Source: Ophiura sarsii (lineage: Eukaryota > Echinodermata > Ophiuroidea > Amphilepidida > Ophiuridae). From it: 64,000 nt of DNA. The stretch covers positions 45,586,074-45,650,073 of the forward strand of contig CM069455.1 in NCBI GenBank assembly GCA_035610835.1, in the 5' to 3' direction. This document shows, one piece after another, positions 42,869 to 52,051 of this stretch. Made by a program: the position numbers and the translations under genes. Below the pieces are notes generated by a model. That model ran no database searches and was not told where the DNA came from. It saw nothing but the letters and a program-made list of their open reading frames with translations. The number at the start of each line of letters is the position of its first letter. Position 1 is the first letter of the stretch.

Positions 42869-43170
42869 TGATACCCGGGGGGGGGGGGGGGGGGGTTACT
42901 TTCGTCAAAATTGTACGTGGATGTGCCTAGCGGACTTCGAAAATGGGACTTTCTCTATACCTATTTTTTGGCTAATTTCCCACCCATCAATATACCAATT
43001 TTGTAAGAAAAGCACCCAAATGTGCACAAATTGGGCGCTTTTTCCAGAAATGCCTCAAAATACACCCAATTTATGCCAATTGGGCGCTTTGGTCTGTGAT
43101 GAAAACCACCCCATCGCTATACCAATTTTTGCGAAAAGGCACCCCAAAAGGTAGGCACATACCGAAATAC
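42869..43170. repeat. Poly-G-led repeat with internal direct copies
   Basis: GATACCC followed by an ~18-nt G run, then two to three imperfect units of CCAATTxTGxxAAAAGCACCC...AATTGGGCGCTTT. Non-coding. Confidence 0.6.
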
Positions 43171-43410
43171 GTATACCATCAATGTGAAGGTGGAGTAGGT
43201 TTGGATGGGGTGGGAGGGGTTTGTGGTGGGGGAGGGGATTGGTGTGTGTACACTATAAGTACACAATAAGCATTCCCTGTTTGTTAATGTAGTGCACTTT
43301 CAATGAAAGCTTGAAAATGAAATTTCAAAAATAGTTTTTGCCAAAAATGACTGAAATTGCATCTTTTCTAGTAGAACGTAACCATGAATTGTTTTGAAGC
43401 GATGCAAAAT
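43171..43410. other. Intergenic, G-rich start, nothing recognised
   Basis: GT-rich, purine-biased patch then plain sequence. Confidence 0.4.
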
Positions 43411-43668
43411 ATTTTGGTATCAAGTTCAGCTATCGATGTATGAAGGATAGAAGATGCCATTTTGTGTGTGGAAGCGCTGCTACTTTTGGATTAACTGTAA
43501 ATACTGGCAGTGGCAAAATGTCCACTTGACACAAAATGACTGAAATTTCATTCAAGCGACACAATATATTTAGGTATCGAGTTAAACAATTGATATGAAG
43601 GGTAGAATATGCCATTTTTTGTGTGGAAGCGCTACTTTTGGATTAACTGTAAATACTGGCAAATATGC
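43411..43668 (+). repeat. ~160-bp direct duplication
   Basis: GGTATCxAGTT...GATGAAGGxTAGAAxATGCCATTTT, then GTGTGGAAGCGCT and TTTGGATTAACTGTAAATAC, occur at 43417-43508 and again at 43573-43662. Confidence 0.75.
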
Positions 43669-44097
43669 CCACTTAGCGGGCATATTTACCAGTGCACTGG
43701 CAGCCAGGGCTGGACAATTCGGACACCTGCTAGGAATGATACATACAACCTATCAATCATAATCATCGGGTCGGGTAGTCCCAATCGGTACCGTAGTGCA
43801 AGTGTATCTTTGATGGCAGAAGAAGCTACACAGCCGATGATCGGCAGGTATTTCAGGAAAACTATACAGCTGATGATGTGTTCTTCTACACGGAATAAAT
43901 GCTATTAAACCTTGTTGTAGCATCATCCAAGCAGCACAGTTCTTTCCCATGGTCCTGCGGGCCAATCTAAATTGGACAGCCCTCAAATTAAGAAATGGAA
44001 AGGGCAAGGCAATTTCAGGCAATTTGAAAGGGGCACCAACTTCCACCAAGGCAATTATGTACTTTTCAATGGAGTAAAAACAGCCAGAAGTTGAGGG
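43669..44097. other. Intergenic with dispersed repeat phrases
   Basis: CCGATGATCGGCAGGTATTT is related to GATCATCGGCTGTATAGC seen near 26365 and 45045. No coding support. Confidence 0.4.
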
Positions 44098-44409
44098 CAG
44101 GCCCGTAAGCAGGATTTTTTTTAGGGGGGGGGGGGGGGGGGGGGCGTATTTTTTTGAAAAGGTACATTGGTACCAAAAAAAATCGTAAAAGGGGTGGGTT
44201 AGGACATGTTTTAGTCCCAAACTGCCCGAAAAGACACTTTTCAAAATGGGAAATGGGGTGTTTTTCGGAAAATTGGGGTAGGTGGGGGGGCGTTTTCACA
44301 AAAAAAGGTACATTAGTAACAAAAAAAGATACATTGGTACAAAAAAAAGTACATTGGTACAAAAAAAAGGACTTTTTTCAGATTGGGGCCCCCTCTAGTT
44401 ACGGGCCTG
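44098..44409 (-). mobile_element. Complete hAT-type MITE with 8-bp target duplication
   Basis: The element starts CAGGCCCGTAA and ends in the complement TTACGGGCCTG. It is flanked on both sides by GTTGAGGG (44090-44097 and 44410-44417), an exact 8-bp duplication diagnostic for hAT transposition. The interior has the GTACCAATGTACC array and a ~20-nt G run. 312 bp, non-coding, inverse copy of 25899. Confidence 0.9.
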
Positions 44410-44657
44410 GTTGAGGGCATCAAGGCAACTAGGTGGGGCACCGACGGCAATTGCCTTCGGTTAATTTGAGGGCTGAAATTGGACCCAAACTAAAGAAAGC
44501 ACTATACTAGAAGAATTCTGTTAAGTCGGCCCCATGCTCCTCGGCCCTCCGGCGCCTGCCGTTCTGTTTCATACTACATGTAGCGCTACCGCAGGTGCCC
44601 AGGATAGACTTGCGAGTGTGAGTCATTTAACATCATCGGCTGTAGGCCTATAGCTTT
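44410..44657. other. Intergenic, nothing recognised
   Basis: Short spacer between two hAT-like elements. Confidence 0.4.
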
Positions 44658-44706
44658 CAGGGCTGTCAACTTTTGGGATTTGCTGGGAGAGAGTGATACA
44701 GACCCC

Positions 44707-44737
<31 letters not shown>

Positions 44738-45018
44738 AAAAAATCGTAAAACATGCACACATTTGTTCCCGTCAGCAGCTGAAATCTTGATAAGTGTGTG
44801 TGTGTAGGGGGGATGATGTTTACCTCAAATCCGCACGAAAATTGCATGGTCAAAATTTGCATATGTACAGCCAACGGTAGCTAGTACAAAATTAAAAGGT
44901 GTTGATACACATTTTAATTGAGGTAATTTTGTTGAGCATGTTGAGGCGGGAGAATTTATATGCTAGGCGGGAGTGCGGGAGAAAGAGTGTCTTCTATGCG
45001 GGAGAGTTGACAGCCCCG
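44658..45018. mobile_element. hAT-like MITE, CAGGGCTGTCAAC ends
   Basis: CAGGGCTGTCAAC at the left; the right end complement is CGGGGCTGTCAAC. AGCTTT abuts both ends, a possible partial target duplication. The interior has a ~25-nt C run followed by an A run (44703-44743). Non-coding. Confidence 0.65.
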
Positions 45019-45149
45019 AGCTTTTCTCGAATTGGCTGCCCGATCATCGGCTGTATAGCCAGTAGCCACTTCCATCTTTGATACACGACAAACTCACAAC
45101 GTCGCGAAATTCACATTGAGTGTCATGGTAGAGGAAAAGGTAGCTCATT

Positions 45150-45430
45150 AACATAATTTCCGTTACCCCTATCGTGTTGGAGCATGCGATTCATGTAGTC
45201 GTGTAGTATTTGTTCTCCCCGATATGAATACCGCTGTTGGTAAATTAAAAACATGTGCTAAGTACCCTAATTAAGCGAAACAAAACTGCAGTCCCTAAAA
45301 TTAGTTATAGCGTGTGCCAATGTGCCATCACTTTCCATTCAAATGACCGTCATTTGTGAATCGATTGCTTTATCTCTTGTCTATTGAGTGGAAAGACGCT
45401 ATTGAAATGGACTAATTGGGTTGCCTTTTA
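45150..45430. repeat. Dispersed repeat, inverse partner of 50420-50690
   Basis: TTCCGTTACCCCTATCGTGT, TGGAGCATGCGAT and ACCGCTGTTGGTAAATTAAA are found in reverse complement at 50550-50690. They could be terminal repeats of a ~5.5 kb composite containing the LINE, or two independent copies. Confidence 0.65.
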
Positions 45431-45720
45431 TAGCTTTGGAATCACGGGTATTAGCGGAACTCGTTTTTAGTGAAATCGATTTAATACCTGCAATCATCAC
45501 AATGACACCTAATTTGTCAACATCATCGGTACCCAGGAAATTCAATAGGGGTGTTGCTGTTTTAATCCATATATTATAGTTCTTTTGAAGAATAACAAAA
45601 ATCTCTGAATGTTTCGTTGTTGCATGGGAGGCTTTAGTTTATAGCCGGTTAAGGTGTAGTGCAATTTGCGAATAAACCCCGGAATAAACAAACAAACAAA
45701 CAAACACACACACCATTACA
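45431..45720. other. Intergenic, nothing recognised
   Basis: Ends in an ACAAACAAACAAACA/ACACACA microsatellite (about 45686-45712). Confidence 0.5.
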
Positions 45721-45732
45721 ACTCGGATGTCT

Positions 45733-45920
45733 GCTATCTACAGTAGATAGCATCCATTATTATTGCATTCATCACTTAGATATAACCTAATGTTATTCCT
45801 TTCTTCAGTAGATAAACACCCGGCGTTACATTTCTATCTTCAGTAGATAGTACCCATATATTGCATTACTATCTTAAGTAGATAGTATACTAATATATTA
45901 TATTGCTATCTGATCTTCAG
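45733..45920. repeat. CTATCTxxAGTAGATAG palindrome cluster
   Basis: Four copies of CTATCTxxAGTAGATAG variants within 190 bp, separated by TACCxATATATTGCATTACT-like linkers. Word-type repeat remnant. Confidence 0.75.
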
Positions 45921-46038
45921 ATAACATTCATGAATTATTACATCTTCACCTTAGCATAATATCTATATAAACAGCACCGTGCGTGAATTGACACCTATTT
46001 ATAGTGTCATTGGTGTGCAACAGCTTCTAAACTAACAC

Positions 46039-46530
46039 ACTAAAAACGATGGGGTCAAAATATTAACCCTTTTACGGGGTCAGTTTTAACCCTATTCGTG
46101 GTTAAATCAACCACTCTCGGGGGGGTCATTTTGCATCATATTAAAATGACCCCTAAAAGGGTCATATTTAAATGACCCTAAATATAGTCATGAATGACCC
46201 TAGTCATGAATTACCCTAAATATATATGACCCTAAATATAGTCATTTTCATCCACGTTCCGGGATCATTTTCTAATCGGGATACCGTTATCAAAATGACC
46301 CCTGAATGTGGTCATTTTTTGACCCTAATATAGTCAGAGAGAAAAAAAGAAATATAATCATTTGACCCCAATTATAGTCATTTTAACCACAATTTGGGTG
46401 AAATATTTTACTAGATCACCGGGGTCAAATTTGACCCTTTTTTAGTCCGTGCATAGTTGACTCAGTAAGCGGGGTTAAAAATGACCCTTTTGGGGTTGAA
46501 TTCTGACCCCGTATTTTTAAGATTTTTAGT
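46039..46530. mobile_element. ~490-bp fold-back element, GGGTCA/TGACCC word
   Basis: ACTAAAAACGATGGGGTCAA at the left; right complement ACTAAAAATCTTAAAAATAC then GGGGTCA. At least twenty GGGTCA/TGACCC words lie between, many as ATGACCCTAAATATAGTCAT. Non-coding. Confidence 0.78.
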
Positions 46531-47093
46531 AGGACCAGTCGGGATAGGAGAGTAAACGACACATTTACAAAAAATGAAAAATAAATAATGTTTATTTAGA
46601 AACATTCCTAATGTATGCCTTTTCAAAGATATGGACCAACCCGTTCGATCCCTAGTTATCGAGTCCTTGCATGGGCGGGTCTCGAACTGGAGCTAGAGTA
46701 ATTCGTCTATCATGTGCACCATGTGCAGAAAAAACTGCATTATGCACTCGTAAAAACCCTTTCCATGAGAGCCAACTATACACCAACTACAATTTAAATA
46801 AAGTTACGTTTCTTGTTTTTAGTCACCCATTTTTGTATCAAATGACCACGAAAGTGACACAAAACACGTAAACAAATGATTAGAAAAAACAATTAAAAAA
46901 TCCCCTTTTCAGTTGGTGTAATTGACCCTAAGAAGGGGCTTTATTTTTATGTCTTACGTTTTTATTTGTTTATTTTATTCAAATGAAGAGTGATCGATTG
47001 ATGATAACTATACACACAAAGTCGATCCTAGACCAATAGTGGCAATTGAAATGGAAATTTAAGGCATATGGCTTGTTGTAGGGATCATTGGAT
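46531..47093. other. Intergenic, nothing recognised
   Basis: No coding, RNA or repeat signature I can support. Confidence 0.4.
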
Positions 47094-47303
47094 GTTAAGT
47101 ATAAGTGACCTGAATACTACCATGAGATTTATATGCAGTTCAATGAGTCTAGCACTATCATTGGTTGTTAAGTATAAGTGACCTGAATACTACCATGAGA
47201 TTTATATGCAGTTCAATGAGTCTAGCACTATCATTGGTTGTTAAGTATAAGTGACCTGAATACTACCATGAGATTTATATGCAGTTCAATGAGTCTAGCA
47301 CTA
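47094..47303 (+). repeat. 73-bp tandem repeat, 2.9 near-identical copies
   Basis: GTTAAGTATAAGTGACCTGA...TCTAGCACTATCATTGGTT begins at 47094, 47167 and 47240 with essentially no differences, hence recent. Confidence 0.93.
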
Positions 47304-47690
47304 GGGACCTGCCTCCACGAGTCATTTGTATTGACGGTGAATCAATTGCAACACATTTTTTTAAAGTATCTTAAAGACAAGTTAACCTCATTTAAGAAAG
47401 GCTATCTAGATCTTGGCATAAATTTCACAGCATTTAACATGGGTTTTCCTCAGGATCCTCACTGAGATAACAACACGAAACCACAAACAAATTAAATGCC
47501 GCTAACGAGATTGCTAGAACTGTGGCTTACGGGAAACAAATTATATACCAAAACGACGTCGTATCTCTTATAAAAGCACAAATTAGCCTATTTCAAATTA
47601 AATAATCCCGTAGTTAAGATCAATATATAAATGACTGGAGGTGTTCTAGGCCAATTAAAATTGACACTTTTGTATTTAGGCGTACTCTGA
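47304..47690. other. Spacer between the 73-bp array and the LINE
   Basis: No recognised gene. The end of the 5'-truncated LINE is somewhere near 47690; sequence before this has stops in the LINE frame. Confidence 0.4.
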
Positions 47691-49839
47691 GACGATAAAT
47701 GGAAAAGGCAACCAAGACGGCAGTATTATGTTCGTAGAAAGGCCAACGCAGAATTGATAAACGCAGAATTGATAAACGAAGAATTGAGTGCCTTCAAAAA
47801 CAAATATTTCGGTATGGTAAATGCCTCGGTACAAGAAAAGTGGGACAATCTGGAACGTGAAATCAAGACTGTTATGAAAAAACATATTCCCAAAAAGACT
47901 GCTGCAAAACAAAATAGTTTACCATGGTTCAATAGAAAGCACCACAAACTTCGTCGCAGAAAACAAAGGGCATTTAACAAGGCCAAGAAATCTCAGACCG
48001 CAGATGACTGGAACAAATTTTTGTCTTGCCAAAAAGATCTCAAGAAATCCTTAAACAAGGCTGAGCGAGAGTTTGTAACAGACAGACTTACCACAGCGAT
48101 GAAAGAAAATGTCAAACAGTTTTGGTCTTACATGAAAAGACTTGGTCAAGGTGAACAAGGAGTGGCTGACTTAAAAGTGAACAACCAGATCATCAGTGAA
48201 GGGAGTAAGAAAGCTGAAGCTCTTAACACCCAGTTTGCCAGTGTATTTACTGCTGAAAACATAGACGAAATTCCAACTCTCGGTAGAAGCACCATTGATG
48301 ACATCCCAGTTTTGATTATCCATGAAGGGGGGGGGGGGGGGGGGGGGGGTGCTGAAGCAACTTCAACAACTTAAGCCAAATAAAGCTGCAGGACCGGACG
48401 AAATTCCACCATGGTTCCTGAAAACATTTGCTGATAAACTTGCTCCAATACTCACCGATCTTTTTCAAGCTTCAATAGAACAAGGAACCCTTCCTCGGCA
48501 GTGGAGAGAAGCCAATATTTGTAGTATTTTCAAGAAAGGAGACAAAGCTTCACCAGAGAATTACAGACCTGTCTCACTTACAAGCGTGACCTGCAAAATA
48601 TTAGAGCACATAATTCACTCTCATGTAATGGACCACCTAGAAAAGTTCAACATACTTGTCGACTCACAGCATGGTTTTCGAGCAAAAAGATCCACTGAAA
48701 CGCAGCTGATTGTCACGGTAGACGACATAGCCAAGACCTTGGAAGCAGGGAAATCAATCCATATGGCGATACTAGACTTCTCCAAAGCCTTTGATAAGGT
48801 GCCACATGAGCGTCTGCTAGGGAAGCTTCAACACTATGGTATCAGAGGAAATATCCTCAAATGGTTAAGGCACTTCCTTACCGACCGAATCCAAAGAGTT
48901 GCCTGTGAAGGAAACATCTCGTCATCAAAAGACGTTTTGTCGGGGGTACCACAAGGCACCGTACTGGGACCATTGCTGTTTTTGATATATATAAACGATC
49001 TCCCAGACCTCTTAAAAAACCAAGCACGCCTCTTTGCTGACGACTGCCTAGTTTACAAGTCAGTAGAATCTGATCAAGACATGGACTCATTACAAGAAGA
49101 CCTAAATACACTTGAAAGCTGGCAAAATAAGTGGAAAATGAGTTTCAACCCATCCAAATGCTTCATCATGGAGATCTCCCACAAAAGAGACCCACCCCAC
49201 AGAGACTACACCTTTTGCGGCGAAGTCCTGAGTCAACCAACCTCACAACCATACTTGGGAGTACAACTGGACAACAAACTTAACTGGGGGGAGCATGTCT
49301 CAAACAACATCTCAAAAGCAAACCGCGTCCTCGGTTTACTACGTAGAAACCTGTGGTTCTGCCTTAAGGAAGTGAAGACAACTGCATATACAACTCTCGT
49401 CCGACCAATCTTAGAGTATGCCGGCTGCGCATGGGATCCATACAGGAAGACGATGGTAAACAAACTCGAAAGAGTACAGCGAAGAGCAGCACGCTTCTGT
49501 ACGGGGGACTACACAAGAGAGAGCAGTGTTTCACAGATGCTACTTGAGCTCAAATGGGAACCGTTAAAATGCAGAAGGGAGAAAAACAGACTAGCTATGA
49601 TGTTCAAAATTCAAAATGACTTGGTGGGAGGAATTCAAAAGGACCAGTATACAAAAATATCACCTACGGCAGGGAGTAGGAGAAACCACACTAAACACCT
49701 TGAAATCCCATATGCTGGCAAAGATGTCTACAAAAATTCTTTTTTCCCACGGACAAGCAGGGCGTGGAACGATCTAGACCAACAAGCTGTTTCATCAACA
49801 TTATTAGGATTCAAACACCGGCTCAGTAAAACACACTAA
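47691..49839 (+). pseudogene. LINE ORF2: endonuclease-RT linker and reverse transcriptase, frameshifted
   Basis: An open frame from 47691 (no true start, truncated) runs through a basic linker (PWFNRKHHKLRRRKQRAFNK) to a run of 23 G at 48327-48349. The RT continues in another frame from there to TAA at 49837. RT blocks in order: KAAGPDEIP, PENYRPVSLT (~48553), AILDFSKAFDKVPHERL with the first catalytic Asp (~48765), SGVPQGTVLGPLLF (~48940), LFADDCLVY with the FADD catalytic pair (~49027), then a YLGVQLD block. The C-terminal tail RRAARFCTGDY...MLLELKWEPL is the region after the RT in CR1/jockey-like elements. Apart from the G run no stop interrupts ~700 codons, so the copy is young and the G tract is the only visible lesion. 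It encodes the enzyme that copies LINE RNA at nicked target DNA. Confidence 0.9.
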
Positions 49840-49985
49840 CATGCACGACGACACACACAAGTTAGCGACATGCGATGAATTTCGCCCTGCTGACTGCAAT
49901 TTCAGAAGGTTCAGAAGGATAATCGTCTCAGGGCGTACTGTTTCCCGCCCGCGTTCAAAAATAAGAATGCCAAATATTTAATTAT
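47691..49985 (+). mobile_element. 5'-truncated non-LTR retrotransposon (LINE, CR1/L2/jockey-like group)
   Basis: The body carries the linker and reverse transcriptase of a LINE. The apurinic endonuclease and ORF1 are missing, the usual result of incomplete reverse transcription. The 3' untranslated part probably extends from the stop at 49839 to AT-rich sequence near 49985; the exact end is uncertain and no long poly(A) is seen. The clade is judged only from motif style. Confidence 0.83.
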
Positions 49986-50419
49986 TTGATTTTTATTTAG
50001 GATTCAATGAAATTAATCATGTAGTTATAACATAATTAAATACGGACCTCGATATTGGTTGCGATCACTTGTTTCAATATAAAGGAATAAAAGATAGACA
50101 TCTCGTCCGTTTTCCAAACATGAAACTGTTAACTCATATAATAATTTTAAATCGCCATATTGCCAAGTAGCTAGCTTTGATTATGCTTCTAAAATTATTC
50201 AATAAAATAACCTTGTCAGTCCCGAACTCGTCCGTAGCTATCTGACGATTCAGAATTTCAGAGAATCCAGTCCCTCCGTGTCACACTTTAGTACACAGAG
50301 CTGAATACAGCATGCTAAGACGAATGACGTCGGATTTACGAGCGATAGCTGCATACCAAGAACAATACCAGTAAATATTCCTAAAAGGAACTCGCGTTTG
50401 TTTCCTTAAAAATATTCAT
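49986..50419. other. Intergenic, nothing recognised
   Basis: AT-rich flank downstream of the LINE. Confidence 0.4.
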
Positions 50420-50690
50420 GATCAATGGGATTTGAACTGGAGGTGGCAACTCCATTCAATAGCAGCACAAAGACACACATTAGTGAGTTCGCCGTAAATT
50501 CAATAGAGTAGGGTTGCTAAAATAGTATATACTGCATTAAATTAAGGGATTTGTTCTTTATTTTGGTTAATTAAAGCTAATTAGCACACGATTTTAATTT
50601 ACCAACAGCGATATTCTAATTGAGGAGACAATACCCCACATCTCTATACCAATCGCATGCTCCAACACGATAGGGGTAACGGAATGTCTT
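50420..50690. repeat. Dispersed repeat, inverse partner of 45150-45430
   Basis: Contains ACACGATAGGGGTAACGGAA and TTTAATTTACCAACAGCGAT, complements of the 45.2 kb copy; roughly 75% similar by eye. Confidence 0.65.
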
Positions 50691-50810
50691 ACGGGAAGCA
50701 CTTTTCTCGGGTTTTACACTGTACCATCAGCACTGCCGATTTTTCAACTCAATTTATAAATTTACCCAAAATGAAGATGCTAGATCAACAATAATGAACT
50801 ATTGAACTTA

Positions 50811-51990
50811 ATTAATTTGAGATGTTATGGTAATAAATAAGAAATTATTCACTTTGGAGCTCATTAAATATGACAGTAAATGGTCATGTATACCAAGCCG
50901 CCCTTGTTGTTAATTGACCTGGTATTAATGGAGGAATGGTAGTATCTGGCACAGACTTAGCTTTTACACTTAATATATAGTATATAGATGATGATACATG
51001 TGCTGTTATGGGAGAGGTGCCTATTTAGTGATATAAACATTTGGTCAAGCATTGCGTGGACAGATTGATTGACTTTGAAACTCATACATCAGTACAGCAC
51101 CATGACCTTATACTGATTGAAGACTAACCAATGACCTGAGATGACCACCCTCTCTTACTGCTGATTCTTGTATATAGTTGTTTTAGTTGTTGTTTGATAT
51201 ATTCTGTTTGGATTTACATGTACTTTTTTGTTTGCTATTAAATAACAACCACTTTCAATCAACTGTGGACTTTGTGATTGGAATAGTAGTGTTAGTTTCT
51301 GTTCTATATTTGTTGCGATAACAATAAAAATTCAACACAAGTAAATAACTTTCAACTGTGCTATTTGTTATAAAACACTTTCAACTGTGTATATATCGTT
51401 CTTGGAATCACTGGCAAAAACTGGAGGAACCCTCACTAGTGTTTGCCATTTCTCTCCTATTGTCTTCTGATCCCCGCCCTTGACCATTATAAACAACAAC
51501 AAAATACTTGGCGAATCCAACTCCTATCATGTTAGCTTATACTTGAAGTTCAAAAGTATCATTGTAAATATCACTGGCATTGGAACATAAACACCACACA
51601 CACACCCCCACACACACCACATTTGTATTTTAGTGACCATTCAAAAGCCAAGTTCAATGCCTAGACCACTTGACCTGCCAACATGTAGACATAACATTAG
51701 CTGGTCTGTCACCACTACAATTATAGAGACCCAACCTGTCACATTAAAGATGTGTGAAGAAATGCAACCTCCCAGCTGTCACACGTCATATCGAATGGTA
51801 GTGCTGTCACAGTGCTGTCATATCGAACGGTAGCTGTCATATAGATGGCATATCGAACGGTAGTGCGGTCACAGTGCTGTCATATCGAACGGTAGCTGTC
51901 ATATACATGGCATATCGAACGGTAGTGCTGTGCTATTAGCACGTAATAGGTCTCCTCGCTTCGCTCGTCGACACTATTACTACTACTAAT
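50811..51990 (+). repeat. 1.2-kb tandem duplication, copy 1 (uninterrupted)
   Basis: From ATTAATTTGAGATGTTATGG to CTATTACTACTACTAAT. Near-identical to 52052-54583 minus its insertion. Contains a CA-rich patch (51594-51620) and a CATATCGAACGGTAG tandem array (51781-51930). No credible gene; open frames are short and unsupported. Confidence 0.88.
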
Positions 51991-52051
51991 AGCCTACTAT
52001 CATGATCGAACACCACTTTTTGGTGTACTATATTTCCGTAAGCGTACACCT

